A stretch of 36,515 bases of DNA from Niameybacter massiliensis (lineage in GTDB: Bacteria; Bacillota; Clostridia; Lachnospirales; Cellulosilyticaceae). A program made the position numbers and the translations under genes. This document shows positions 6,990 to 15,921 of the stretch, piece after piece. Location of the stretch: the NCBI RefSeq assembly GCF_001282685.1, contig NZ_LN875035.1, forward strand, positions 1,797,272 through 1,833,786, given 5' to 3'. The number at the start of each line of letters is the position of its first letter. The first letter of the stretch is position 1. A model generated the notes under the pieces. It saw only the letters and a program-made list of their open reading frames with translations. It was not told where the DNA came from and ran no database searches.

Positions 6990-9392
6990 TTATTTTATCC
7001 TATCTTGAATAAATTGAATGGCCTCTTCTTCTGGAATAGGCCTACTAAATAAATATCCCTGTATTAAATCACAATTACACTGTTTCAAATACTCTAACTG
7101 ACCTTCTTCTTCTACACCTTCTGCTACAACCTCTAAAGATAGTTCATGCCCTAAATTAATAATAGCTCCTGTAATGTTTTTCTTTTCATCTTGTAAAATA
7201 TCATCTACAAATGCTTTTTCTATTTTTAGTACATTAATAGGAAGTTGTTTAAGATACGTTAACGAAGAATATCCCTTTCCAAAGTCATCTAAAGATATTT
7301 TAACTCCCTTTTCCTTAATCTTTTCTACCTTTTCAATATTAACGTCTATAGATTCCATTAACATTGTCTCTGTAATTTCTATATGGAGCCTTTCGGGTTC
7401 AACATGAGTATGCTCTATAATCTCTTCAATCTTTTCTGCAAAATTATCTTGTATAAGTTGAACAACAGAAATATTCACAGCTACATAAATATCATCTAAT
7501 CCAGATTCCTTTAATTTATTAATAAATCTACAGGCTTCTTCTACTACCCATGATCCTATAGGTACCATTAATCCCGTTTCTTCTGCAACACTAATAAACC
7601 TATCTGGTGGTATCATTGTACCATCTTCTTTGATCCACCTAATTAGTGCTTCAAAGCCCTTAACCTTACCTGTCTCTATTTTCATCTGTGGTTGGTAGTA
7701 AAGAGCAAATTCTTGTTTTTGAATGGCTTGTCTTAATTCACTCTCCATTTGAATTTTTTCCAATGTATGCTGTTTAAATTCATCTTCAAAGAAAATATAA
7801 TTACGTTTCCCCTTATCTTTAGCCCTGTGCATTGCTGTACAAGCTTTATTAAGTACATCCTCAAACGTATCACTACTTTCCTTAGTATAAATGGCTACAC
7901 CTATACTAAAGGAAATACCGAAGTCAATCTGATCTATTATAAATGTCTCTTCAAAACATCTGTTCAGCTTCTCTATAAATGCTTTTATTTCTTCTTCTCT
8001 TATAGTTTCTTTTAATAAAATAGCAAATTCATCTGCTGCTACACGTGCAATAGTAACCTTATCATTTTGTAAGTATTCAAATCGTTTACCAGATTCAGCT
8101 AGAACTTGATCTCCACCTTTATAGCCAAAAGAATCATTTACAAATTTAAAATTATCAACATCTAGATAAAGGAACGTACTCTCTTGTTCTTTATGTTCTT
8201 CAAATATTTCCTTAAGATAATTCTTATTTGCTAAACCTGTTAACTCATCATAATAAGCCATATATTTAATACGTTCTTCATTAATCTTTTTATCATTAAT
8301 ATCTGCAATAGAACCAGTCATTCTTATCGGGGTATTATCTTGATTACGCAAAATTTTCCCTACAATATATACCCATATGTACTTGTTATATTTATTAAGA
8401 ACACGACATTCAAAGTCATATTGATCTTCTGTTTGTAATGTACAAAGCTTTACACTATTTTGCACTAACTCTCTATTATCTGGATGAATCCATCCTAAAT
8501 CAATATTTTCTTGTTCATTCATAGTTTGACAATTAAAAATTTCTTGTACTTTGGGTGAGCAATAGATTTTCTTTTCTTTAAGATCCCAGTCCCAAATTCC
8601 AATACTTGCGGTATCAATAACCATACTATAGCGTTCTTCACTAACTTGTAAGGCTTCTTTCTTATCACATAGCTCTTCATATTTTTTCTGCAATTCTTCC
8701 TCTGATCGAGCAATTTCTTCATAGAGCTCATTAATTTGGTCTTTATCTTTCTCTGTTAAATCAAATAGAGTAATATCTACTGCAGAAATTTCCATATGAA
8801 AATCAGTGTTTTCTCTTTCTTTACTCATTATTTGTTTTACAGTACAAATAGTATAGAGCTTCTTGTAGTTCTTAGATAAGAAATTAAGATCTATTGTTAT
8901 AATTCCTAGTTTTTGTGCTTTTAAAAGTTTTTCAATTTTCCCATACTCACTTTTAAATAAAACATCAAAAATTGCTTTTTCTCTAATTTCCTTTGAAGAA
9001 TAGCCCAATGTTTCTCTTGCATATCTATTACAGTAAGTAATCTTTCCATCATGACTAACCTTAATTACCATTAAATCTTTTGATTTTTCCATTTGGCTTA
9101 TTTCATTGCGATACTTTCTATAGTCTACTAAAAATTTATAACATAAAATAATATAAATACTTGCTACACCTACTATAATGATTCCTATCGCTAGATTAAC
9201 TTCATTAATATCTTTTTCTAAACCATAGACTACTTGCTCCATCTGCTCAGCAAAATCACCTCTTATGTAATGACTTAATAATTTATAACTTCCCCAAGTT
9301 AAAGATACTGCTACTACCAATAAAGTTATTAATACCGTAATAGGATGGCTAATTAATCTCTTTATTGTTATCGTGCCTTCTGTTCTTTTCAT
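6990..9392 (-). CDS. PAS-PAS-GGDEF-EAL membrane protein, probable c-di-GMP phosphodiesterase
   Basis: 800 residues. Two membrane helices (about 16-36 and 66-90) enclose a short outer loop. Then come PAS (~105-210), a coiled stretch, PAS/PAC (~252-375), GGDEF (~380-545) and EAL (~555-795). The signature of the GGDEF domain is AADEF (452-456), so cyclase activity is doubtful, and no RxxD inhibitory site precedes it. The EAL domain keeps EALIRW (581-586), NIS, EITET, DDFGKGYSS, the Lys of LKIE, AEGVE and QGY, so c-di-GMP hydrolysis is likely. The ATG at 9392 is chosen because GGGGGA precedes it; an ATG at 9416 would add 8 residues without a ribosome site. It follows the YdaJ-like gene by about 33 bases, in one operon. 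Confidence 0.92.
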   Translation of the reverse strand: MKRTEGTITIKRLISHPITVLITLLVVAVSLTWGSYKLLSHYIRGDFAEQMEQVVYGLEKDINEVNLAIGIIIVGVASIYIILCYKFLVDYRKYRNEISQMEKSKDLMVIKVSHDGKITYCNRYARETLGYSSKEIREKAIFDVLFKSEYGKIEKLLKAQKLGIITIDLNFLSKNYKKLYTICTVKQIMSKERENTDFHMEISAVDITLFDLTEKDKDQINELYEEIARSEEELQKKYEELCDKKEALQVSEERYSMVIDTASIGIWDWDLKEKKIYCSPKVQEIFNCQTMNEQENIDLGWIHPDNRELVQNSVKLCTLQTEDQYDFECRVLNKYNKYIWVYIVGKILRNQDNTPIRMTGSIADINDKKINEERIKYMAYYDELTGLANKNYLKEIFEEHKEQESTFLYLDVDNFKFVNDSFGYKGGDQVLAESGKRFEYLQNDKVTIARVAADEFAILLKETIREEEIKAFIEKLNRCFEETFIIDQIDFGISFSIGVAIYTKESSDTFEDVLNKACTAMHRAKDKGKRNYIFFEDEFKQHTLEKIQMESELRQAIQKQEFALYYQPQMKIETGKVKGFEALIRWIKEDGTMIPPDRFISVAEETGLMVPIGSWVVEEACRFINKLKESGLDDIYVAVNISVVQLIQDNFAEKIEEIIEHTHVEPERLHIEITETMLMESIDVNIEKVEKIKEKGVKISLDDFGKGYSSLTYLKQLPINVLKIEKAFVDDILQDEKKNITGAIINLGHELSLEVVAEGVEEEGQLEYLKQCNCDLIQGYLFSRPIPEEEAIQFIQDRIK

Positions 9393-9425
9393 AGTTTCCC
9401 CCATCTTTTTTAGCATATATGCTAA

Positions 9426-10514
9426 TTAAAATGCTAACAGTGCTTGTACAATATCATATTCATTTAACTCATCGTGCCCCTTCTCTATAAATGCACCAAA
9501 ATACCTATTCTCTTTGTCTTTCACTTGAAAACTAAGCATTTTTTCCATAGCTAGTGTATAAAGTTCTATGTCACCCACATTTTTTCCTATTTGGCTAATA
9601 ACTGCATATATGGCAATTGTCTCTTGGTGACTTGTAATCATCCCTGTTTTTGAGTCATATTGTTCATATATCCCTCCGGCTTTTATCTGTTCTTTAAGCC
9701 ATTTAATTGTCTCAGACTTATATAGTCCATTTTCTGATAGATCCTGCACAATAAGTAAGCTTTCTAAAGTGTCTAGCTTTTCTTGTGTACTATAAGTTTT
9801 CTCATCATAATTGTAGTAAGTATAATATAACGGAAAAGAACGACTAATAAAGCCTTTCTCTACAATATCTTTACCTTTTTGGAGGAGGCCCTTCCAATCT
9901 ACACTATGATTCTCTAATACCGCTAATGCCTTTAAATCTATATCTCCTAGCTCAACTTCTCCCTCTCTTATATCATTCATTGAGTCATAATAAGAATATA
10001 ACTTTCCTTTTACTACATTATATTTATACATTTGTTCTTCTAAAAGATTAGCTATTTCTTGATATAGTGGATCATCCCAATTTTTGTGTGCTCTTACTGC
10101 CAATTTATACATTTTTAAGTTATCTTCAAGAGATGCTTTATGAACAGGTTGAATAGACTCATCTTGAATATAGCCACCAACTGCAATCAATTCTTCCTTA
10201 GTCATAAGGCTTTTCATGATTGCTTCAGCCATTTGCTTAAATTCTTTTTCTTGATTATTCTTAAGAAGATATTCTAGATATAAAATTTGAACCTTTGTAT
10301 TGATATTATCATTACTATAGAGCAACTGATTATGTAATAAATGATTTTTTACAGCTTGTAAGGTATTCATTTCATATTTGTCATAAAAATTATCTTCTAT
10401 TTGTAAACTTTCTGTTTTAAATATTAATTCCTTTATGTAATGACTTTTTACATATCCTAGTGTGCCTGTCGTTAATATTACAAAAAATACAGTACTTATT
10501 ATCTTTTTTTTCAT
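9426..10514 (-). CDS. YdaJ-like exported protein with a six-hairpin glycosidase (GH8-like) fold
   Basis: 362 residues with an N-terminal hydrophobic segment (about 4-22, no lipobox). The body alternates helices with Trp/Tyr-rich turns. Its central and late parts, such as YYDSMND, DIDLKALAVL, YTYYNYDEKTYS and the IYEQYDSKTG region, resemble Bacillus YdaJ, a GH8-related protein of a c-di-GMP-linked exopolysaccharide operon. This is from memory of that sequence, not a search. Canonical GH8 catalytic residues are not obvious, so activity is unproven. The ATG at 10514 follows GGTGG. The gene is co-transcribed with the GGDEF-EAL gene downstream, which supports a link to c-di-GMP-controlled polysaccharide, although no polysaccharide synthase is in the window. 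Confidence 0.7.
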   Translation of the reverse strand: MKKKIISTVFFVILTTGTLGYVKSHYIKELIFKTESLQIEDNFYDKYEMNTLQAVKNHLLHNQLLYSNDNINTKVQILYLEYLLKNNQEKEFKQMAEAIMKSLMTKEELIAVGGYIQDESIQPVHKASLEDNLKMYKLAVRAHKNWDDPLYQEIANLLEEQMYKYNVVKGKLYSYYDSMNDIREGEVELGDIDLKALAVLENHSVDWKGLLQKGKDIVEKGFISRSFPLYYTYYNYDEKTYSTQEKLDTLESLLIVQDLSENGLYKSETIKWLKEQIKAGGIYEQYDSKTGMITSHQETIAIYAVISQIGKNVGDIELYTLAMEKMLSFQVKDKENRYFGAFIEKGHDELNEYDIVQALLAF

Positions 10515-10604
10515 TTTTCCACCAACTTATACAACAATCTTCTTTAATCTTATCATATTATATAGGAAATAATAAATATAAATTGCATAAAAATATACAA
10601 AATT

Positions 10605-10633
10605 AAAAAGGCTTATATAAAATAAGCCTTTTT
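10605..10633 (-). terminator. Terminator of glmM
   Basis: AAAAAGGCTTAT pairs with ATAAGCCTTTTT (12-base stem, 5-base loop) right after the glmM stop. The transcript ends in TTTTT followed by AATTTTG. Confidence 0.85.
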
Positions 10634-10636
10634 TAA

Positions 10637-11986
10637 CTAATTTAATCGTTCTTCAATTAAGCGAGCAAGTTTTTCTGCTTCTTCTTGCATAACTTGTTTA
10701 TCTTTTCCTTCGATCATAACACGAACAAGAGGTTCTGTACCAGATGGACGAATAAGCACACGTCCTTCTCCCTTAAATCTATTTTCAAGGGCTGTAATAG
10801 ATGCTTGAATTTCTAAGTCTTCAAGATAGTCATGCTTATGTTCATTTTTAACAATAGCATTAACTAATACTTGTGGATATACTTGCATAATAGATTTAAG
10901 CTCAGATGGTGTCTTACCTGTTTTCTTCATAACATAAAGAAGTTGAATTGCTGTAATAAGTCCATCACCTGTAGTGTTATAATCTAAAAAGATTACATGC
11001 CCTGATTGTTCTCCACCTAAATTATAATTATGTTTAAGCATGTTCTCAAGTACATAACGGTCACCAACACGTGTATGGATAAGATTAATCCCCTCTTCTT
11101 TACTCATAACAGTAAAACCTAAGTTACTCATAACAGTAGCAACAATTGTATCTTGTTTTAAACGACCATCTTTTTTCATGTCTAAACCAACAATACTCAT
11201 GATTTGGTCACCATCAATAAGTTCGCCTTTTTCATCTACTGCAAGACATCTATCTGCATCACCATCAAAGGCAATCCCTACTTCCATACCACGTCCTACA
11301 ACTTGTCTACTTAGGTCATCCATATGGGTTGAACCACATAATTTATTAATATTTACACCGTTTGGTTTATTATGAATGACTTCTACATCTGCCCCTAATC
11401 TTTCTAGAGCAATTGGTGCTACTTCTGATGCAGCGCCATTTGCACAGTCTATAAGTACTTTGATTCCTTTTAAATCTCCAGGAATTGTATCACATACATA
11501 GTCAATATAAGCTTCTATTGCACTTTCATCAATTGACCATGTTCCTACTTCTTCACCTTCTGGAAGTGGAATACTTTCTGGTCTAGATACGATAAGGTTT
11601 TCAATTTCGTCTTCTAATTCATCTCTTAATTTATAACCTTCAGAATTAAAGAATTTAATTCCATTGAATTCAAGTGGATTGTGAGATGCAGAAATCATAA
11701 CACCTGCATCCATACCTAACTCTTTTGTTAAGTAGGCAACAGCTGGTGTTGGGATAACACCTACACAAATAGCTTTTGCTCCTACAGAACAAATTCCTGC
11801 TACAAGTGCAGATTCAAGCATTGTTCCAGATATACGTGTATCGCGTGCTACTAAAATTTTAGGTTGTTTTTTTGTTTCTTTTGTTAATACATAAGCTCCT
11901 GCTTGCCCTAAGTGGAATGCAAGTTGTCCTGTTAACTCTTTATTTGCTACACCACGTACACCATCAGTTCCAAATAACTTACCCAT
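10637..11986 (-). CDS. glmM: Phosphoglucosamine mutase
   Basis: Converts glucosamine-6-phosphate to glucosamine-1-phosphate for peptidoglycan precursor synthesis, in the cytoplasm. From the ATG at 11986 it has 449 residues, the normal GlmM length. It begins [12 protein letters not shown]; the phosphoserine loop is [12 protein letters not shown], the metal loop is DGDADRC, and the sugar and phosphate contacts are GGEQSGH and RPSGTEP. This start follows GGAGAG; the frame is open 13 codons further upstream but that part has no family match. A strong promoter at 12064-12092 serves it, so it is at least partly independent of cdaA-cdaR, the conserved partners upstream. In other Firmicutes CdaA, CdaR and GlmM interact physically. 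Confidence 0.97.
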   Translation of the reverse strand: MGKLFGTDGVRGVANKELTGQLAFHLGQAGAYVLTKETKKQPKILVARDTRISGTMLESALVAGICSVGAKAICVGVIPTPAVAYLTKELGMDAGVMISASHNPLEFNGIKFFNSEGYKLRDELEDEIENLIVSRPESIPLPEGEEVGTWSIDESAIEAYIDYVCDTIPGDLKGIKVLIDCANGAASEVAPIALERLGADVEVIHNKPNGVNINKLCGSTHMDDLSRQVVGRGMEVGIAFDGDADRCLAVDEKGELIDGDQIMSIVGLDMKKDGRLKQDTIVATVMSNLGFTVMSKEEGINLIHTRVGDRYVLENMLKHNYNLGGEQSGHVIFLDYNTTGDGLITAIQLLYVMKKTGKTPSELKSIMQVYPQVLVNAIVKNEHKHDYLEDLEIQASITALENRFKGEGRVLIRPSGTEPLVRVMIEGKDKQVMQEEAEKLARLIEERLN

Positions 11987-12063
11987 TTTATCGCTCTCCA
12001 TTCTCTTTTCATTAATTTTATACAATTATTTTGTCATTTATATGTCTATTTTGCCCATTTAAA

Positions 12064-12092
12064 ATTATAATACCATTTTACTACACTGACAA
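12064..12092 (-). promoter_or_regulatory. Promoter of glmM
   Basis: Minus strand TTGTCA (12092-12087), 17-base spacer, TATAAT (12069-12064). It lies between the cdaR terminator and glmM, giving a leader of about 70 bases. Confidence 0.82.
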
Positions 12093-12111
12093 GGTTTTAA
12101 TGCACGTCTAA

Positions 12112-12154
12112 AAACAAAAAGCTAGAAATCTATACTTCATTCTAGATTTCTAGC
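12112..12154 (-). terminator. Terminator of cdaA-cdaR
   Basis: GCTAGAAATCTA pairs with TAGATTTCTAGC (12-base stem), and the minus strand continues TTTTTGTTTTT. It lies 15 bases after the cdaR stop. Confidence 0.85.
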
Positions 12155-12168
12155 TACTTTTACATTCT

Positions 12169-13521
12169 TTATTCTTCGCCTTCTGGCTGTGTCACTTCTC
12201 CTTCTACAGGTGTCTCTACTGGTTCTTCTGTTACAGGAGGTATAACTTCTTCTTGTATTTTTTCTACTTTGATATTTAGATAAATTGGTGTATTAACTAC
12301 TTTAAATCCTTCTGGGACAACTAACTGTAATGGCATTTTATATTCACCATTTGAAAGTGGGCGAATCTTGCTAAAGTCTATTGTTCCTTTTAATTGATCT
12401 GATGTAAATCCTAGCAATTTTTCAGCTGTGCTTGCTAAAATTACATTGACTGAAGGATTTACCATCTCATATTTATAATCCTCAGGTAGCCCTAAAACTT
12501 GTAGTTTCATTTCTTCTAGACTAATATCATAACTATAATCTGTTTCTTTTTGAATCTCTAATGTTACATTAGCCTTTGATTCTATATTATCAATATACTC
12601 TATACCTTCAGGCAGAATAAAATCTGCTCTAAATGTATTGCTTTGTATAATATTATCTAATGCAATTTTTTCTAGTTTAATTGAGTTGATTTGATCTACA
12701 ACTTCTGGTTTTCCTACTATAGTTATTTCTTTAGGATTAATAATAATATTAGTCTGAATATAGCCTGCTGGTAGTGTACCTTTAAATTGTGGTTCTAATG
12801 GAACCTTCTTTTTCTTGCCTATAGGCAATGTAACCTCTACATATTCAGGGACTTTTTTAACACCAGTAACTTCCTGTCCATCTTTATCTAATAAAGTAAT
12901 TGGTACAGTATAGCTTAATGTATCTTCTGAAAAGTTCTCTACATTAATATTGATAACTGCAGTTTCAACACTTTCTACACCGCTCTTAGGTCCGCTTATC
13001 ACCACTTCACTTGGCTTTAAAATTGGATCGAGGGCTGCATATTCACTACTACTCTCATTTTCAATATTATAGATAATCTCTTTAGTTGTTGACTTCTCTC
13101 TTTCAAAGATTACACTAATATCCCTTGGTCTAATATCTTCTGCTGTAATACTATCTACACTAATATATACAGGTACTCTTACAGTCTTATCTATAGAGTC
13201 TGCATCTTCAGCTGTAAGCATATTCGCATATTGAGTAAGATCGAGTCTTGCATCAATTTGCACCGCATCACTTGCTAGACGCTCCATATCAAGCCTTGGA
13301 CCTTTTAGAAGTACACGTACTTGCATATTTCTTAGTTCTTCTTCATTCTGTAATACATATCCTTTAGCTTCTAACTCATTAATACCTCTAATGGTTAAAG
13401 GTACTCTTACTTCTTTAGTTAAAACTGGATTTTGAGAATTAATAACAAAGAACCATAGTAGAGCTGCAAGTAAAAAAGAAACTATTTTCCAAGGAAGGTT
13501 ATTGGATAAAAATCTATTCAT
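12169..13521 (-). CDS. cdaR: YbbR-domain protein, regulator of CdaA
   Basis: 450 residues: one N-terminal membrane helix (about 12-28, PWKIVSFLLAALLWFFV), then several extracytoplasmic YbbR repeats with the typical pattern of a V/I-rich strand, YVTLP-like ends and PxxV turns, and a short acidic Pro-rich tail from about 425. YbbR proteins bind and modulate the diadenylate cyclase CdaA, whose gene overlaps it by 8 bases upstream. The ATG at 13521 has GGAAAGGAAAAC before it, inside the end of cdaA. The repeats are exposed outside the membrane, so a cell-wall signal is a common model, not shown here. Confidence 0.93.
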   Translation of the reverse strand: MNRFLSNNLPWKIVSFLLAALLWFFVINSQNPVLTKEVRVPLTIRGINELEAKGYVLQNEEELRNMQVRVLLKGPRLDMERLASDAVQIDARLDLTQYANMLTAEDADSIDKTVRVPVYISVDSITAEDIRPRDISVIFEREKSTTKEIIYNIENESSSEYAALDPILKPSEVVISGPKSGVESVETAVININVENFSEDTLSYTVPITLLDKDGQEVTGVKKVPEYVEVTLPIGKKKKVPLEPQFKGTLPAGYIQTNIIINPKEITIVGKPEVVDQINSIKLEKIALDNIIQSNTFRADFILPEGIEYIDNIESKANVTLEIQKETDYSYDISLEEMKLQVLGLPEDYKYEMVNPSVNVILASTAEKLLGFTSDQLKGTIDFSKIRPLSNGEYKMPLQLVVPEGFKVVNTPIYLNIKVEKIQEEVIPPVTEEPVETPVEGEVTQPEGEE

Positions 13522-14380
13522 TTTTTTGTTTTCCTTTCCATAGCATCATTTTTCTTTCATGCTTTTTGCGTCTCTTTGATGATCCTAATATACGTCTTAA
13601 TCCTTCACCATCAAGGCCTCTTCTAATTTTCCCATTTTTCACAAATGAGATATGTCCTGTTTCTTCTGATACAACAACGACAAGTGCATCTGTTACTTCT
13701 GATACACCAATTGCTGCTCTATGTCTTGTCCCTAAATCTTTACTAATTTCTAGACTATCACTTAATGGTAAGAAACAAGTCGCAGCTGATACTCTATTGT
13801 GACTAATAATTACCGCGCCATCATGTAAAGGTGTATTTTTCTCAAATATGTTAATAAGTAATTGGCTAGAAACAACGGCATCAATAGGAATACCCGTTCT
13901 TTCTACATCTCCAAGTTTCGTTTCTTGTTCAATTACTATTAGTGCACCTGTTTTTACTTTTCCCATTTGTACACTTGCTTTGACAATAGCCTCTACCGTT
14001 TCATCTAGGAGACCTTCTATCATTCCCTCTTCTGTAGAAAGAATAGAACCCAATAAATTGCCTCGCCCAATTTGTTCTAAAGCTCTTCTAAGCTCCGGTT
14101 GGAACAATACCAGTACTGCAATGGCACCTAAAGTGATCGCATTTGATATAATCCACGAAACAGTATGCAATTGAAATACAAAAGCTACGACAGCCACTAC
14201 AATAATAATTACAACGCCCTTTAGAAGTGCCCATGTTCTCGTATCCTTAATCCACATAAGAACTTTGTAAATAAAGAATGCTACAACTAATATATCTATA
14301 ATGTCTCTTATCCCAATATGTGGTAGGCTAAGGTACCCTATCTTATCTAGTGCTTCACTTATTACGTCCAAGTATTGCAA
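13514..14380 (-). CDS. cdaA: Diadenylate cyclase (c-di-AMP synthase) CdaA
   Basis: Makes c-di-AMP from two ATP, at the membrane. 288 residues: three membrane helices in the first 90 residues, then a DAC domain. The catalytic DGA motif is in LHDGAVII and the second motif RHR is in GTRHRAAIG; GRGNLLGSIL also fits the family. The C-terminus is very basic (RRKKHERKM) and overlaps cdaR by 8 bases. The start is the first ATG of the frame, at 14380, with an AAGGGG-type site. It is first of the conserved cdaA-cdaR-glmM set, which controls osmolyte and cell-wall balance in Firmicutes. A TATAAT box lies about 30 bases upstream of the start codon but lacks a good -35. Confidence 0.96.
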   Translation of the reverse strand: MQYLDVISEALDKIGYLSLPHIGIRDIIDILVVAFFIYKVLMWIKDTRTWALLKGVVIIIVVAVVAFVFQLHTVSWIISNAITLGAIAVLVLFQPELRRALEQIGRGNLLGSILSTEEGMIEGLLDETVEAIVKASVQMGKVKTGALIVIEQETKLGDVERTGIPIDAVVSSQLLINIFEKNTPLHDGAVIISHNRVSAATCFLPLSDSLEISKDLGTRHRAAIGVSEVTDALVVVVSEETGHISFVKNGKIRRGLDGEGLRRILGSSKRRKKHERKMMLWKGKQKNE

Positions 14381-14466
14381 CCCCTTTTCCTTATTTTACA
14401 CTTATTATATCATGATTATATTCAAAATACATCTGGAACTTGTGCTAATTTTAACCTACTAACCAG

Positions 14467-14518
14467 AAAAAAAGTTGGTAACAAAATTAATCTAATATCT
14501 GATTAATTTTGCCCCAAC
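14467..14518 (-). terminator. Strong terminator after the three-gene membrane/glycosidase operon
   Basis: An 11-base inner stem (CAAAATTAATC/GATTAATTTTG) is extended by GTTGG/CCAAC and followed on the minus strand by seven T. It starts within a few bases of the stop of the upstream gene. Confidence 0.85.
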
Positions 14519-14520
14519 CT

Positions 14521-15504
14521 CTACTCCTCAATTTCCATAGCATCCTGTTTGTTATGCCCTGTATAAATCTTTTCTATCTTTGTACAATCTACTTGTACTT
14601 TAATCTTTGGTACTACTTTTACAAAGTAAAAGTTATCTTCATCTTCAAATTGTACTGTTTCACTTCTAGAATAATCTAGAGACTTAGACATAAATTGAAT
14701 AATACTTGCTATGACTACACTTAGTATGGACATAACAACCATTAATAATACATTGACCTGTACATTTAAAAATAGAATCGCTATAACAAAGCCTAACATA
14801 TTCATTGCACCACCAATAACAATAGCCATGTACGGTGCATAATCTATCATTTGCCTTTTTACAATAAATACAATACAAAATACAACGAGTAATATACTCA
14901 TTGTTGCTAACATAGTTGGATTCTGAACAACTTGTGTTCCTATTATATTTAAGCTATCTAAACATAATTTCAAACTATCTTCTGCTTTTAAAGCTACTTG
15001 TACAATAGGTTCTATACATTGAATAGAAAAAACACTTAAAATGCCTATTAATATTGCAACAACAACTTGAAATCCGCCAAATAACCCTGCAATAATCGGC
15101 ACTGCATAATGTAAATTCAATCTAAATGCTAAGATTGTCAATATAATTACTAAACTTTCTCTAGGATAAAGCCTTATATAAAATATGTACAAACATAGGC
15201 AAATCAATCCCATTCCTAGCCCTATAAATAAATTAAAGCTTAATAAATGAATAGTAATAATAAACATGGCACCAATCATTATGTATTGTATAGGTAGCAC
15301 TGCACCTATACAAGCTATTACCCCTATCATATATCCCCTAGTTAAAAGAGGTGCATAGCCAATGGTACTATTAATTTCTATAAGCATATAAATTACAGTA
15401 ATGAACTTTGCCATGGCAATAAAAATCTTTTCATACATCTTATAAAACTGTATTGCCCGCTCTCTAAACATCAAAAGGCTTTCATTTGGCTTCATTTCTT
15501 TCAT
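14521..15504 (-). CDS. Unknown polytopic membrane protein
   Basis: About 327 residues, with roughly eight to nine hydrophobic segments from residue 25 to 280 and a charged cytoplasmic C-terminal tail (EDEDNFYFVKVVPKIKV, then a Cys- and Lys-containing end). No transport or enzyme motif was recognised. The start is uncertain: ATGs at 15504 and 15495 both follow G-rich sites (TAGGGAT, AAAGGGG), while a TTG at 15528 lacks one. The chosen start overlaps the upstream gene by 23 bases, so the two are translationally coupled and probably work together. Third gene of an operon with a small two-helix protein and a putative glycoside hydrolase. Confidence 0.8.
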   Translation of the reverse strand: MKEMKPNESLLMFRERAIQFYKMYEKIFIAMAKFITVIYMLIEINSTIGYAPLLTRGYMIGVIACIGAVLPIQYIMIGAMFIITIHLLSFNLFIGLGMGLICLCLYIFYIRLYPRESLVIILTILAFRLNLHYAVPIIAGLFGGFQVVVAILIGILSVFSIQCIEPIVQVALKAEDSLKLCLDSLNIIGTQVVQNPTMLATMSILLVVFCIVFIVKRQMIDYAPYMAIVIGGAMNMLGFVIAILFLNVQVNVLLMVVMSILSVVIASIIQFMSKSLDYSRSETVQFEDEDNFYFVKVVPKIKVQVDCTKIEKIYTGHNKQDAMEIEE

Positions 15505-15913
15505 CCCCTTTATCCCTACTTTTTTCAAGTTCTTCTAGTGCCTTCAAATTCTTCTTATAGCTATTGATTCTACTTTGTGCCAAATTATATTTCTTTTGAT
15601 AAATTTGACTTGAAATTACACTATAAGCCAGTATGATAGCAATCATACTCCCCCCATATGGTATGATATACTGTCCTACTACTTCTTCAAGATTGGTTGG
15701 CAAGGTTCCCCCTATTTGTAGCTTTGCAAAAATGTAAAGGAACATGATTATACCGGTCATTATAAACACCAGTAATCTTGTTTTAAAATTATTAACGTAT
15801 ATATAGTCTTCTGAAAAGTAACTTGTTATCTTTTTATCCTTATTTAACGATTGCTTTTCCTCTATAGCTAACTTCGACATTAAAATAATTTTATTCTTAT
15901 CCATGTCCCCCAT
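15482..15913 (-). CDS. Unknown small membrane protein with two helices
   Basis: 143 residues. A Lys-rich N-terminal part of about 45 residues is followed by two membrane helices (about 47-65 and 86-103) and a charged helical C-terminus (KKYNLAQSRINSY, then EELEKSRDKGDE) that could form a coiled coil. The ATG at 15913 follows AAAGGATGTG; a GTG directly before it is equally in frame. It lies 9 bases after the putative glycoside hydrolase and overlaps the larger membrane protein. The family is not recognised. Confidence 0.78.
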   Translation of the reverse strand: MGDMDKNKIILMSKLAIEEKQSLNKDKKITSYFSEDYIYVNNFKTRLLVFIMTGIIMFLYIFAKLQIGGTLPTNLEEVVGQYIIPYGGSMIAIILAYSVISSQIYQKKYNLAQSRINSYKKNLKALEELEKSRDKGDERNEAK

Positions 15914-15921
15914 CACATCCT

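Noticed and set aside
11987-12025. N-terminal extension of glmM by 13 residues
   Set aside because: The family start [11 protein letters not shown] follows the ATG at 11986, which has GGAGAG upstream.
15484-15528. Longer start of the polytopic membrane protein at a TTG (15528)
   Set aside because: No ribosome site precedes it, and ATGs at 15504 and 15495 have G-rich sites.
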